Part shown: one piece after another, positions 9,359 to 17,586 of the stretch
Position numbering within the stretch: position 1 is the stretch's first letter
Layout: each line of letters opens with the position of its first letter
Assembly: GCF_002356415.1 (NCBI RefSeq)
Contig: NZ_AP018338.1
Location: 1,364,001-1,428,000, forward strand
Direction: 5' to 3'
DNA from: Streptococcus oralis subsp. tigurinus
GTDB taxonomy: Bacteria > Bacillota > Bacilli > Lactobacillales > Streptococcaceae
Length of the DNA: 64,000 bases
Notes under the pieces: generated by a model
The model's input: only the letters and a program-made list of their open reading frames with translations
What the model was told of the DNA's origin: nothing
Databases searched by the model: none
Translations under genes and position numbers: made by a program

Positions 9359-10405
9359 TCAGGCCCTCACCTCCCTTCGCCTACCTCCAACAATGTAGAT
9401 AAAGAAGGGAGCACCTACTAAGGCTGTAAAAATACCAATAGGCAACTCTGCGTTTGGAATGATGATACGAGAGAGTACATCTGCCCAGACCACAAAGAGG
9501 GCACCCAGTATGGTCGCAACAGGAAAAAGTCTCCTGTAATTCGTTCCTACTAAGCCTCGAGCTAAGTGAGGAGTAATGAGACCAACAAATCCAATAATCC
9601 CACAAGTTGCCACCAAGACTGCTGTCAGCACAGCCACCATGGTCACATAAAGATACCAATAGAAGCTTAAGGGAATCCCCAAAGTTAAAGCAGCCTCATC
9701 TCCCATCATCATCGCATTGAAAACACGATACTGGGTAGCGAAAAATAGAAAGGCCATTCCTACTACTATAGTTGGCAGGACTAAGTCAGACCAAGTAGTC
9801 CCGGCAAGTGAGCCCATAGTCCAAAACTTAATGGTCATCACACTGTCCGCATTAGCGCCGACTGAGATAATAAAGTTGGAAAAAGCCAAAAAGAGAGCAT
9901 TGACCACCGTTCCTGATAAGATCAGACTAGATGTTGTCATCCTGCCCTGCATAGAGGCAATGATAAGGACAGCGATTGTTGCCAAAATAGCTCCAAGGAA
10001 AGCTCCAAGGCTAATCACCAATTTTAAACCAAGAATGATACTTAGGGTTGCACCCAGAGTTGCACCCGCAGAGATTCCTAAGACATAGGGCTCAGCAATG
10101 GGGTTGTTTACTGTGGACTGCATCACGCTACCACACATGGAAAGACCAGCCCCTACTATCAGACCGAGTAATACTCGGGGGAATCTCATATTCCATACAA
10201 TGGCAAGAGTGGACTTGGAAACCTCTCCTATCTCAAGCGGAAAACCCAACCTACTCAAAATAATCCGATAGGTATCTCCTAGATCAATCGCAACGGATCC
10301 CATAGAAACTGCCAGAAAGAGGGAAATCCCTAAAACAGCTAGCAAAACACCTAAAAGTAACACAAATTGCAGGTCCCGTCGGCTTCCAGAAAATTTGGAA
10401 AGCAT
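9359..10405 (-). CDS. Iron-siderophore ABC transporter permease (FecCD family)
   Basis: A 348-residue integral membrane protein with about ten transmembrane helices. Family landmarks are the RFPRVLLGLIVGAGLSMCG opening, NPIAEPYVLGISAGATLG, and GIIGFVGLITPHLAR, the cytoplasmic coupling region. A single permease gene implies a homodimeric channel. It is the first gene of the four-gene operon and is preceded by AAAGGAGG and a clear promoter. Confidence 0.9.
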   Translation of the reverse strand: MLSKFSGSRRDLQFVLLLGVLLAVLGISLFLAVSMGSVAIDLGDTYRIILSRLGFPLEIGEVSKSTLAIVWNMRFPRVLLGLIVGAGLSMCGSVMQSTVNNPIAEPYVLGISAGATLGATLSIILGLKLVISLGAFLGAILATIAVLIIASMQGRMTTSSLILSGTVVNALFLAFSNFIISVGANADSVMTIKFWTMGSLAGTTWSDLVLPTIVVGMAFLFFATQYRVFNAMMMGDEAALTLGIPLSFYWYLYVTMVAVLTAVLVATCGIIGFVGLITPHLARGLVGTNYRRLFPVATILGALFVVWADVLSRIIIPNAELPIGIFTALVGAPFFIYIVGGRRREVRA

Positions 10406-10454
10406 GCAATCCTCCTTTGATAGAATCTTAAAAATTTAGAAAATTCTCATAAAA

Positions 10455-10483
10455 AGTATACCATATTTTTAACTATGGAACAA
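10455..10483 (-). promoter_or_regulatory. Promoter of the siderophore ABC operon
   Basis: On the minus strand TTGTTC (10478-10483) and TATACT (10455-10460) are separated by 17 nt, followed by a leader containing the palindromic AGAATTTTCT. No iron-regulator box could be assigned with confidence. Confidence 0.65.
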
Positions 10484-10508
10484 GCTGAGAAAAATAAATA
10501 TAGTTGGT

Positions 10509-10570
10509 CTTACAGTGCTAATAATCGTAACCGAAGATTATACTTGGGTATATCGAGGTAAAGTGACAAC
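10509..10570 (-). repeat. Structured repeat X, copy 1
   Basis: This copy resembles the element at 11690-11747. It shares CTTACAGTGCTA, GTAACCGAAGAT, TATCGAGGTA and GTGAC, and contains a small hairpin (on the minus strand GATATAC-CCAA-GTATAATC). It sits just past the cadD terminator on the minus strand. The function is unknown. Confidence 0.5.
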
Positions 10571-10576
10571 ATAAAA

Positions 10577-10598
10577 AGCCCTCTAAAATTAGAGAGCT
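10577..10598 (-). terminator. Terminator of cadD
   Basis: On the minus strand AGCTCTCT-AATTTT-AGAGGGCT is followed by TTTTTATG, about 40 nt after the cadD stop. Confidence 0.8.
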
Positions 10599-10638
10599 GA
10601 TTTGAACCCGGGCTAAAATCCTAGTGAAACAAAAAAAT

Positions 10639-11250
10639 CTACACGATCAGAAAAGTCTCTATCGTGCCATTTTCATACATGATATATAGTCCAAGTAGAA
10701 TGAATACTATGGGCACAATGATTCGCTCGTATTTTTCAATTGTCTCGAATATTAACGGAATAGAGGATAACATCCGACTAATCTCGCAAAAGATAATTAT
10801 GCCGATTACAAACACAAGCAACGCCACGAGGGTCTGTGACCAATCTAACGAAGCAAAATAAGGTATATAGATACCTAAATTATCTCCGCCAGACGCAATT
10901 GTCAGCAATGTAACTGTCCAAAACAGTTGATTTGCCTTGCTTTGTTCTAATCTTTCAATAATTTCTTCCTCTTCTTCCTCACCTTCTCCAACAATTGCAA
11001 AGCGAATCCCTAAATAGATAGGGATTAAACCAAGCAATCCAACCATCCATTCTTCAGGCACGAAATTAACGACATAAGCAGCAACTAAACTCGCCCCTAC
11101 AAGTAAGCCTGTGCCTAGATATTGCCCCGCATAAATATGCCATTTCTGTTTATTCTGTGATAGCTGTGCAAATAAAATAATTAAAATAATTAAATAATCG
11201 ATACTGGTGGAAATATAAACACCAATAGCAGATAGGATTGTCTGTCCCAT
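10639..11250 (-). CDS. cadD: CadD-family cadmium resistance transporter
   Basis: A 203-residue membrane protein with five or six hydrophobic segments. The sequence ISTSIDYLIILIILFAQ at the N terminus and TIASGGDNLGIYIPYFASL in the second half match the CadD/LysE-like cation exporters of Gram-positive bacteria. An acidic loop (GEGEEEEEEIIERLEQ) separates the two halves. No ArsR-type cadX/cadC regulator gene is adjacent. Instead a 24-codon Cys-rich upstream ORF ends 29 nt before the start. Direct repeats bracket the gene, which suggests it is a cassette. Ribosome-binding site AGGAGG. Confidence 0.87.
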   Translation of the reverse strand: MGQTILSAIGVYISTSIDYLIILIILFAQLSQNKQKWHIYAGQYLGTGLLVGASLVAAYVVNFVPEEWMVGLLGLIPIYLGIRFAIVGEGEEEEEEIIERLEQSKANQLFWTVTLLTIASGGDNLGIYIPYFASLDWSQTLVALLVFVIGIIIFCEISRMLSSIPLIFETIEKYERIIVPIVFILLGLYIMYENGTIETFLIV

Positions 11251-11256
11251 AAAAAC

Positions 11257-11296
11257 CTCCTGTATTAGTCAGTAATAAATCAGCAGATTTTAGGAG
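11257..11296 (-). promoter_or_regulatory. Possible translational attenuator of cadD
   Basis: On the minus strand CTCCT (11292-11296, within the Ser-Pro codons of the upstream ORF) is complementary to AGGAG (11257-11261), the core of the cadD ribosome-binding site. A small AAATC-TGCT-GATTT hairpin lies between them. A ribosome stalled late in the upstream ORF would cover CTCCT and release the cadD site. The pairing is only 5-6 bp and was assessed by eye. Confidence 0.5.
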
Positions 11297-11354
11297 AGCA
11301 CAGACACATTAATTTAGCTATCGCTAGTGGGTAATGTCGAACGTAGGAAAGCAT
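11280..11354 (-). CDS. Cys-rich 24-residue leader peptide upstream of cadD
   Basis: This short ORF starts at an ATG preceded by GAGGAGGAG at good spacing and encodes 24 residues starting MLSYVRHYP and ending KLMCLCSPKIC. Three of the last eight residues are Cys. It ends 29 nt before cadD. The strong ribosome-binding site, the position and the clustering of Cys at the end suggest a regulatory leader peptide rather than a functional protein. No homologue is known to me. Confidence 0.6.
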   Translation of the reverse strand: MLSYVRHYPLAIAKLMCLCSPKIC

Positions 11355-11418
11355 TTTACTCCTCCTCAAAACGTAGTTACAAAGTAATTTCTAACTGGAA
11401 TTCGGTGACTACTTCCAT

Positions 11419-11444
11419 GTAAAGTATAACATACTATACTTTAC
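11419..11444 (-). promoter_or_regulatory. Palindrome and probable cadD promoter
   Basis: GTAAAGTATA and TATACTTTAC form a perfect 10-bp inverted repeat with a 6-nt spacer. On the minus strand it includes a TATACT -10 box, with a weak TTTACG/TTACGA -35 at 17-18 nt. The dyad could be the operator of a metal-responsive repressor encoded elsewhere. Confidence 0.55.
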
Positions 11445-11480
11445 TTCGTAAAGTGTGGGCTCTCCGAGGGGGCTTGCAGA

Positions 11481-11511
11481 CAGTTACTCGGCTTGAAAAG
11501 CCGAGTAACTG
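11481..11511. repeat. Perfect inverted repeat upstream of cadD
   Basis: CAGTTACTCGGCTT and AAGCCGAGTAACTG form a 14-bp perfect stem with a 3-nt loop. No T-run follows on either strand, so it is not a standard terminator. Confidence 0.6.
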
Positions 11512-11594
11512 CGCACCTTCATGGTGTCATTAGCTGATACCATTTGAGGTTTTTGTAGTCTCCAAAATTGTGACCGATAAAACCTCAATAAAAA

Positions 11595-11616
11595 AGCCCT
11601 CTGATAACAGAGAGCT
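11595..11616 (-). terminator. Terminator in the rpsO-cadD interval (1)
   Basis: On the minus strand AGCTCTCT-GTTATC-AGAGGGCT is followed by TTTTTTATTG. It is nearly identical to the cadD terminator. With about 40 bases of adjoining sequence (containing CCTAGTGAAACAAAAAA) it forms a direct repeat around cadD. Confidence 0.75.
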
Positions 11617-11653
11617 GATTTGAACTAGAGCCAGAATCCTAGTGAAACAAAAA

Positions 11654-11671
11654 ATCTCCCCAAAGGGAGAT
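11654..11671 (-). terminator. Terminator in the rpsO-cadD interval (2)
   Basis: On the minus strand ATCTCCC-TTTG-GGGAGAT is followed by TTTTTG. It lies just downstream of structured repeat X copy 2. Confidence 0.75.
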
Positions 11672-11689
11672 GATTTGGTTTATTTTACC

Positions 11690-11747
11690 TTACAGTGCTA
11701 GAAACCGTAACCGAAGATAATACTTTAGTATATCGAGGTAGGGTGAC
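11690..11747 (-). repeat. Structured repeat X, copy 2
   Basis: Closely related to 10509-10570. The central hairpin on the minus strand is GATATAC-TAAA-GTATTATC. It lies between two terminators, so any minus-strand transcript of it would be short and discrete. It may be a small RNA or a relic. Confidence 0.5.
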
Positions 11748-11758
11748 AAAAGTAAAAA

Positions 11759-11781
11759 AGCTCTCTGAATATCAGAGAGCT
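11759..11781 (-). terminator. Terminator of rpsO
   Basis: AGCTCTCTG pairs with CAGAGAGCT (9 bp, 5-nt loop) and is followed by TTTTTTAC on the minus strand, about 110 nt after the rpsO stop. Confidence 0.8.
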
Positions 11782-11797
11782 CAAGTCTTGCTGGATA

Positions 11798-11878
11798 AAA
11801 CGTTTATAGACTAGGCGACGAGGCGAAGATTGTACTAATGGTACATCGAGCTGAAGCCAACGAAGTATAGAAACGTTT
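11798..11878 (-). repeat. Long imperfect hairpin downstream of rpsO (repeat X-like)
   Basis: AAACGTTT at both ends frames an 81-nt dyad (TATAGACT near AGTATAG). The core on the minus strand reads CTCGATGTAC-CATTA-GTACAATCTTCG, matching the core of repeat X but with GTAC/GTAC in place of ATAC/GTAT. That substitution keeps the pairing. It would be transcribed as the rpsO 3' UTR. Confidence 0.5.
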
Positions 11879-11889
11879 TAGACGCAAGA

Positions 11890-12159
11890 TTAGCGACGAA
11901 GTCCAAGAGAGTTGATTAACTCACGGTAACGGTTAACGTCGTTTTTACGCAAGTATGCAAGCAAGTTACGACGGCGACCGATTTTCTTCATCAATCCACG
12001 GTAAGTAGCGTGGTCTTTTTTGTGTTGTTTGATGTGTTCGTTAAGATGGTTGATTTCCCAAGTAAGGACAGCAACTTGAACCTCTACTGAACCTGTATCA
12101 CCTTCGTGACGTGCATATTGTGCGATGATTTCATTTTTTTTCTCTTTTGAGATTGCCAT
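11890..12159 (-). CDS. rpsO: 30S ribosomal protein S15
   Basis: An 89-residue, full-length S15, binding 16S rRNA in the platform of the small subunit. The family blocks [31 protein letters not shown] and [13 protein letters not shown] are intact. The gene is monocistronic with a consensus promoter and a long leader that can fold around GCAGG/CCTGC. S15 often autoregulates through its leader, but I cannot show that here. Confidence 0.97.
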   Translation of the reverse strand: MAISKEKKNEIIAQYARHEGDTGSVEVQVAVLTWEINHLNEHIKQHKKDHATYRGLMKKIGRRRNLLAYLRKNDVNRYRELINSLGLRR

Positions 12160-12249
12160 GATGTTTCTCCTTTTTATTTGGCTTCATCCGAGTGGCAGGT
12201 TGGCATGCCTGCAACCAAGAAGAAGTTATTTGTCTTTCCGACAGTTCTT

Positions 12250-12278
12250 ATTCTACCAAGAAGCAGATACTTTGTCAA
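12250..12278 (-). promoter_or_regulatory. Promoter of rpsO
   Basis: On the minus strand TTGACA (12273-12278) and TAGAAT (12250-12255) are separated by 17 nt. A second good promoter (TTTCCA, 17 nt, TATAAT) lies about 120 nt further upstream. Between them is a 9-codon ORF with an AAAGGTGG site at 12304-12333. Confidence 0.8.
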
Positions 12279-12416
12279 CTGATTTACTTTTTAAAAACTT
12301 GACTTACTCTACTGATTTCAGAACTTCGAGCATATCCACCTTTCTTACAATCAAGTCACTCTTTACTATCATTATAACGCTTTTTCAACTAGTTGGAAAC
12401 CAGAAGCAAAAACAAA

Positions 12417-12440
12417 AAAGCCTAGGAATTCCTAGGCTTT
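12417..12440 (-). terminator. Terminator of gpmA
   Basis: AAAGCCTAGGAATTCCTAGG continues to CTTT as a perfect 24-bp palindrome, followed on the minus strand by TTTTGTTTTTG just after the gpmA stop. Confidence 0.88.
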
Positions 12441-12451
12441 CTGTTTATAGA

Positions 12452-13144
12452 TTATTTTCCAAGGTAGTATTCTTTTACGACGTTCAATTTTTCGTCGAAT
12501 TCGAATACCAATGGTGGGAAGTTAGGGATTTCTACACCCATGATTTCATCATCTGACAAGTGTTTGATATGTTTTACAAGGGCACGGATTGAGTTACCGT
12601 GAGCTCCTACGAATACGTTTTTACCATCTTTAAGTGCTGGAGCGATTTTGTCTTCCCAGAATGGAAGGGCACGTTCCAAAGTCACTTTCAAGTTTTCAGC
12701 ATCTGGAATGACTGAGTCGTCAAGTGAAGCGTAACGACGGTCAGTGTGAGCTGAGTATTCATCATCATGAGGCATTGCAGGAGGCAATACATCGTATGAA
12801 CGACGCCAGATGTGAACTTGCTCATCACCAAATTGTTCAGCGGCTTCAGCTTTGTTTTTACCAGTCAAACCACCATAGTGACGTTCGTTCAAGCGCCATG
12901 ATTTTTCAACTGGAACCCAGAGTTGGTCAGCAGCTTCAAGAGCCAAGTTTGTTGTTTTGATCGCACGTTTCAATACTGAAGTGTAAGCTTGGTCAAATTC
13001 GATACCAGCTTCCTTGATCAATTTACCAGCGTCAATCGCTTGTTGTGTTCCTTTATCAGACAAATCAACATCAGCCCAACCAGTGAAAAGGTTAGCTTTG
13101 TTCCATTCAGACTCACCGTGGCGAGCAAAAACCAATTTTACCAT
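12452..13144 (-). CDS. gpmA: 2,3-bisphosphoglycerate-dependent phosphoglycerate mutase
   Basis: A 230-residue glycolytic enzyme interconverting 3- and 2-phosphoglycerate. The phosphohistidine motif ARHGESEWN is at the N terminus, [12 protein letters not shown] is the substrate loop, and the second catalytic His is in [14 protein letters not shown]. Length is normal. It is monocistronic with its own terminator. Confidence 0.96.
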   Translation of the reverse strand: MVKLVFARHGESEWNKANLFTGWADVDLSDKGTQQAIDAGKLIKEAGIEFDQAYTSVLKRAIKTTNLALEAADQLWVPVEKSWRLNERHYGGLTGKNKAEAAEQFGDEQVHIWRRSYDVLPPAMPHDDEYSAHTDRRYASLDDSVIPDAENLKVTLERALPFWEDKIAPALKDGKNVFVGAHGNSIRALVKHIKHLSDDEIMGVEIPNFPPLVFEFDEKLNVVKEYYLGK

Positions 13145-13466
13145 TAGATGGATTCTCCTTTTATTTTTCGAGGTTTCCCTCGTTTATCTATTCTATTTTA
13201 CACAATTTTTCACAAAAAAGCTAGTTAAAATCAACTAAAAAGAGAAGAGCTTATCAGTCTTCTCTATAATTAGTAGAAATATAAAATTATGAGAAAACTG
13301 AATAGTTGATTATGTTAATTATCTACACGGACAGGCTAGAAAGAACTTCATTTGAGGAAATGGACTAGTAAATTTTCCCATGATAAAACGCATAATATCA
13401 AAGCACTTGAACTCTTGATATTATGCGTTTTTATGATTTTAGCGACCTTTCTCAGTCTCTTTCTGA
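13145..13466. other. Intergenic region gpmA-ileS
   Basis: About 320 nt without a convincing gene. It contains the gpmA leader, an 8-bp hairpin AGAGAAGA/TCTTCTCT (13242-13266) followed by TTTTTAG on the minus strand, and the strong ileS terminator. The ORF at 13352-13543 runs antisense through the terminator and ileS and is not supported. Confidence 0.6.
13385..13431 (-). terminator. Terminator of ileS
   Basis: AAAACGCATAATATCAA pairs perfectly with TTGATATTATGCGTTTT (17 bp, 13-nt loop), giving T-runs in both directions. It lies 36 nt past the ileS stop. Confidence 0.9.
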
Positions 13467-16259
13467 TTATTTCGCTTCAAATCCTTCTGCAACTGCATCC
13501 GCAAAGTTTTCTTCTACGATGCTTGCACAGTGGTCACAGATAACTGCGTGGTAGCTGCGTTCTGCAGTAGTTGGGTCGATACGACGGCAACGGTCACAAA
13601 CTTCACCTGCAGCGCGTTCAACTGTAAAGGCAACATCCTCAAAGCTAACTGCGCCTTCTGGAGCTGTACCTTCAGCGATGTTCAATTCTGACACGATCAA
13701 AAGTTGAGCTACATTGCTATCCACTGCTCCAAGAAGAGTTTTCACCACTTCATTTGGATAAACTGTCAAGTGTGCTTCGAGTGATTTACCGATAACTTTT
13801 GCATTACGCGCTTCTTCCAAGGCTTTTTGAGCTTGTCCACGGAAATCCATGAAGGCTGACCATGTATCCAAGATTTCTTCTTGGTTGGCAAAAGTTTCTG
13901 CTTCTGGCAATTCTGACAATTGAACAAATTCTTCAGCTTCAAACTCAAGATATGACCAGATTTCTTCTGCAGTGTGAGGAAGGATTGGTGTCAAGAGTTT
14001 GGTGATTTTGACAAGAACGTCATAGAAGACTGTCTGCATTTGACGGCGTTCGAGTGATTTGGCACCTTCGATGTAAACAACGTCTTTAGCGAAGTCAAGG
14101 TAGAAGGCTGACAAATCAACGTTGATGAAGTTCACCAAGGCCTTGTAAATTGTCAAGAATTCAAAGTTGGCATAAGCATCACGAATCGTTTTCACAAGCT
14201 GGTTAAAGCGAATGGTCATGTACTTGTCAACAGAACGAAGCTCATCGTAAGCTACTGCGTCTTGAGCTGGGTTAAAGTCAGATGTATTGGCAATCAAGAA
14301 GCGAAGTGTGTTCCGGATCTTACGGTAAGTTTCAGAGACTTGGCTCAAGATATCCATAGAGATACGCACGTCGTTGCTTGAGTCCACACTTGTTACCCAG
14401 AGACGCAAGATTTCCGCACCAAATTGTTTTTCAACATCACTTGGAGCAATGGTATTTCCAAGAGATTTAGACATCTTCTCACCTTTACCATCAAGCGCAA
14501 ATCCTTGTGACAAGATTTGTTTGTAAGGAGCAACGCCATGGTTAGCAACAGATGTGATAAGTGATGAGTTGAACCAACCACGGTACTGGTCAGAACCTTC
14601 AAGGTAAAGATCTGCTGGGTAAGTCAACTCTGGACGGTTTACTACAACACCATTCCATGACGAACCTGAGTCAAACCAAACGTCCATGATGTCTGTTTCT
14701 TTTTTGAACTCGCCATTTGGTGAACCTGGATGCGTAAATCCTTCTGGCAAGAGATCCTTTGCATCACGTTCCCACCAGATGATAGAACCGTGTTCCTCAA
14801 AGAGTTGAGCCACGTGCTCAATCGTTTCAGCTGTCATGATTGGTGTTCCGTCTTCTGCATAGAAGATAGGAAGTGGAACTCCCCAAGCACGTTGACGAGA
14901 GATGACCCAGTCGCCACGGTCGCGAATCATGTTGTAAAGACGCACTTTCCCCCATTCTGAGTGGAACTTCACTTTTTCAATTTCGTCCAAGATTTCTTGG
15001 CGGAATTTAGATACAGAGGCAAACCATTGTGGAACTGCACGCCAGATGATTGGTTTTTTCGTACGCCAGTCAAATGGGTACGAGTGAGAGATTTCTTCTT
15101 GAGCAAGGAGCAAATCGCCCAGTTTTTCGATAACAGTCGGCACAACCTTGTCATAGAACTGACCCGCAAATTCAGGACCAGCATTTTCCATCATAATACC
15201 GCGTTCGTTAACTGTTACAGCAACTTCAAGGCCATTGGCAACACCAACATTGTAGTCGTCCTCACCAAAACCAGGGGCTGTATGGACGATACCTGTACCA
15301 GAGTCAGTCGTAACGTGGTCACCAAGGATTACCAACTCATCTACAGCTGTATCCCATGGGTGAGCTGTCACAATTTTATTCAATTCTTGACCACGGTAGG
15401 TCGCCAAGACCTGAACATCAGTCCAACCAAACTTTTCAGACAAACTAGTCAACAATTCTGCAGCAACCACAAACTTACGAGATTCGCCAGCTGGTTGTAC
15501 CAATACATAATCAATATCTGCTCCAACTGTCAAACCACGAGATGCTGTGATAGTGAATGGAGTTGTTGTCCAGACGACGATATAAGTATCTGTATCTAGG
15601 ACACCTTTGCCATCTTTGACGCGGTTAGCATAGTAAAGGGAAGTTGAAAGCAAGTCATGGTATTCAATTTCCGCTTCTGCAAGAGCTGACTCAGATGACC
15701 ATGACCAGTAAACCGGCTTGGCGCCACGGTAGATGTAGCCTTTCTTAGCCATTTCACCAAAGACACGGATTTGAGCCGCTTCATAGTCCGGAGTCAAGGT
15801 CACATAAGGGTTTTCCCAGTCACCAGAAACACCCAAACGTTTAAAGTCTTCGCGTTGTTTATCTACCTGAGAAAGAGCATACTCGCGGCAAAGTTTCAAG
15901 TACTCAACCAAGTCCATTTCTTTACGTTTCACGCCTTGTTTTGCCAAGACTTGCTCGATTGGCAGACCATGAGTATCCCAACCAGGAATATAAGGTGCGT
16001 AAAATCCTGACATAGACTTAGAACGAACAATAATATCTTTGGAAATCTTGTTCATGGCATGTCCAACGTGGATATTTCCGTTTGCATACGGAGGTCCATC
16101 ATGCAAGGTGAAATGCGGTTTTCCTTGGTTCAATTCTTGACGACGTTGGTAAAGTTTTGCATCTTCCCATTCCTTTTGCCAAAGTGGCTCTTTGGTAGGA
16201 AGTCCTGCACGCATTGGGAAAGCTGTTTTCCCAAGGTTAAGGGTATCTTTGAGTTTCAT
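13467..16259 (-). CDS. ileS: Isoleucyl-tRNA synthetase
   Basis: A 930-residue class Ia synthetase charging tRNA-Ile. The HIGH-type motif is in [13 protein letters not shown], the editing (CP1) domain lies in the middle ([15 protein letters not shown]), and KMSKS is in [12 protein letters not shown]. The C-terminal zinc finger has CDRCRR and CDHC. The length is typical of the bacterial mupirocin-sensitive type. Expression is controlled by the T-box leader just upstream, whose specifier appears to be ATC. Confidence 0.97.
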   Translation of the reverse strand: MKLKDTLNLGKTAFPMRAGLPTKEPLWQKEWEDAKLYQRRQELNQGKPHFTLHDGPPYANGNIHVGHAMNKISKDIIVRSKSMSGFYAPYIPGWDTHGLPIEQVLAKQGVKRKEMDLVEYLKLCREYALSQVDKQREDFKRLGVSGDWENPYVTLTPDYEAAQIRVFGEMAKKGYIYRGAKPVYWSWSSESALAEAEIEYHDLLSTSLYYANRVKDGKGVLDTDTYIVVWTTTPFTITASRGLTVGADIDYVLVQPAGESRKFVVAAELLTSLSEKFGWTDVQVLATYRGQELNKIVTAHPWDTAVDELVILGDHVTTDSGTGIVHTAPGFGEDDYNVGVANGLEVAVTVNERGIMMENAGPEFAGQFYDKVVPTVIEKLGDLLLAQEEISHSYPFDWRTKKPIIWRAVPQWFASVSKFRQEILDEIEKVKFHSEWGKVRLYNMIRDRGDWVISRQRAWGVPLPIFYAEDGTPIMTAETIEHVAQLFEEHGSIIWWERDAKDLLPEGFTHPGSPNGEFKKETDIMDVWFDSGSSWNGVVVNRPELTYPADLYLEGSDQYRGWFNSSLITSVANHGVAPYKQILSQGFALDGKGEKMSKSLGNTIAPSDVEKQFGAEILRLWVTSVDSSNDVRISMDILSQVSETYRKIRNTLRFLIANTSDFNPAQDAVAYDELRSVDKYMTIRFNQLVKTIRDAYANFEFLTIYKALVNFINVDLSAFYLDFAKDVVYIEGAKSLERRQMQTVFYDVLVKITKLLTPILPHTAEEIWSYLEFEAEEFVQLSELPEAETFANQEEILDTWSAFMDFRGQAQKALEEARNAKVIGKSLEAHLTVYPNEVVKTLLGAVDSNVAQLLIVSELNIAEGTAPEGAVSFEDVAFTVERAAGEVCDRCRRIDPTTAERSYHAVICDHCASIVEENFADAVAEGFEAK

Positions 16260-16269
16260 GGTATCTCCT

Positions 16270-16505
16270 TAATAAATATTAACAAATTAAAAACCACGAC
16301 TTCCAAAAAGGACGAAAATCGTGGTACCACCTTTGTTCGAAAAAAGACAGGGTCTCTTTTCCTCTTTTCCCGTAACGTGGGGAACGTCCAGTCTTACTGT
16401 TTTCAGACTGGATTCGTTGAGAGGATAATCTAACGACTAGGGATTGCAGGGCTCACACCATCTCCCGCTCGCTGAAAATATAGTTGGTTAGATTTTGTTC
16501 TCACA
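16270..16505 (-). ncRNA. T-box leader of ileS
   Basis: The minus strand contains the invariant T-box AAGGTGGTACCACG (complement at 16320-16333), preceded by a long stem I. The terminator ACCACGA/TCGTGGT followed by TTTTTAAT (16290-16325) overlaps the T-box, so binding of uncharged tRNA would shift it to the antiterminator. The stem I loop holds GATTATCCTC, giving ATC as the Ile specifier codon. Transcription probably starts from a TATAAA near the divIVA stop. Confidence 0.92.
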
Positions 16506-16512
16506 TTTACTT

Positions 16513-17307
16513 TTATAGGATAAGAACAGATTCTTTGTTTACATCTTCCTCAGTTGCTGCAGTAGTTTCTACGTCAACTGACTCTTTATGTTGTTCACTT
16601 TCATCTGTCTGTTGATTTTGTTGAGCCTCAAACTCAGCCAATTCTTTATTTCCAGCCTCGATACGAGCTTGCAACTCAGCAACCTCTTCTGGTGTGAATT
16701 GACGAGTCATATCAATTGGCTCTTCCTCTGGTTGAGAAGGAATAGTTTCACCAAGAACTTCACCCACCACTTCTTTAAAGGCTTCATCGCTTGTTTGAAG
16801 ATACGTTGCTGTTGGGCGAAGAATGTCTTCCCAATCAGATGACTCAACAATAGCCAATTGACTTTCAATCGTAGACTTGAGGCGTTGATGGAATACACGA
16901 CTCTTGTTCTTCAACTCTTCTGTCTCAACAGCCACTTTCTTAGCGTTATCTGTTGCCTGACGGAGAATTTCATTTGCCTTGTATTTTGCTTCTTCTAGCA
17001 AACGCTGAGCGTCCTGTTCAGCTTGTTGAATAATATTGTTCGAACGTTCTTGAGCAGCCTGTTTGACACGCTCCGCAGTATCTTGAGCAATCAAAACTGA
17101 CTGACTCAAGGAATCTTTCATCTCATCAAAGTAAGACAAACGTTCTTCCAAACTCTTGATGTGTGTTTCTTTGTCGTGATTACTACGAACCAAATCTTCA
17201 TAGTCACGAACAACGATATCAAGAAATTCATCTACTTCTTCTGGGTCAAAACCTCTAAATCTTGTACCAAAGGTTTTATCTTTAATTTCTAACGATGTAA
17301 TTGGCAT
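16513..17307 (-). CDS. divIVA: Cell division protein DivIVA
   Basis: A 264-residue, membrane-curvature-binding scaffold of septum and poles. The conserved N-terminal domain MPITSLEIKDKTFGTRFRG with EEVDEFLD is followed by long coiled-coil segments (roughly residues 25-170) and an acidic, Gln/Glu-rich C-terminal tail. I start at MPITS with GAGGAAAAGT upstream. It is the last gene of the ftsA-ftsZ-ylm cluster and follows a short DivIVA-like gene. Confidence 0.93.
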   Translation of the reverse strand: MPITSLEIKDKTFGTRFRGFDPEEVDEFLDIVVRDYEDLVRSNHDKETHIKSLEERLSYFDEMKDSLSQSVLIAQDTAERVKQAAQERSNNIIQQAEQDAQRLLEEAKYKANEILRQATDNAKKVAVETEELKNKSRVFHQRLKSTIESQLAIVESSDWEDILRPTATYLQTSDEAFKEVVGEVLGETIPSQPEEEPIDMTRQFTPEEVAELQARIEAGNKELAEFEAQQNQQTDESEQHKESVDVETTAATEEDVNKESVLIL

Positions 17308-17323
17308 ACTTTTCCTCACTTAC

Positions 17324-17578
17324 TTAATAAAAAATAGAATCATTAATTGCTTCTGGTTCTTGCTCGCTTGTTACTGTTCTCTTAGGAATATCATTCGTAT
17401 AATAGGAAAGACGTTCTTCTAGTTTTTTGATATAGAGTTCAGTTTCATCTTTGTATCGAATCATCTCCTCTAATTCAAAGTAAATCTTATCAAGAAAGAG
17501 GTCAACTTCTTCCTGATTGTAGCCTCTGAATGTTCTTGAGAAAGCTTTATCACTTATTTCTTGTGGTGTAATCGACAT
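17324..17578 (-). CDS. Short DivIVA-domain protein (paralogue)
   Basis: An 84-residue protein beginning MSITPQEISDKAFSRTFRGY with QEEVDLFLDKIYFELEEMI. This is the DivIVA N-terminal lipid-binding domain plus a short coiled coil and a tail (EPEAINDSIFY). It lacks the long coiled coil of the next gene, from which it is separated by 16 nt. It may be a GpsB-like partial paralogue or the product of a tandem duplication that lost its C-terminal part. GpsB proper normally lies elsewhere. Confidence 0.8.
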   Translation of the reverse strand: MSITPQEISDKAFSRTFRGYNQEEVDLFLDKIYFELEEMIRYKDETELYIKKLEERLSYYTNDIPKRTVTSEQEPEAINDSIFY

Positions 17579-17586
17579 ATTTTTTC

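Noticed and set aside
14961..15599. A 212-codon ORF antisense to ileS, and similar long antisense frames in ftsZ and secA
   Set aside because: They mirror the codon structure of well-supported genes on the other strand and have no ribosome-binding sites or family resemblance.
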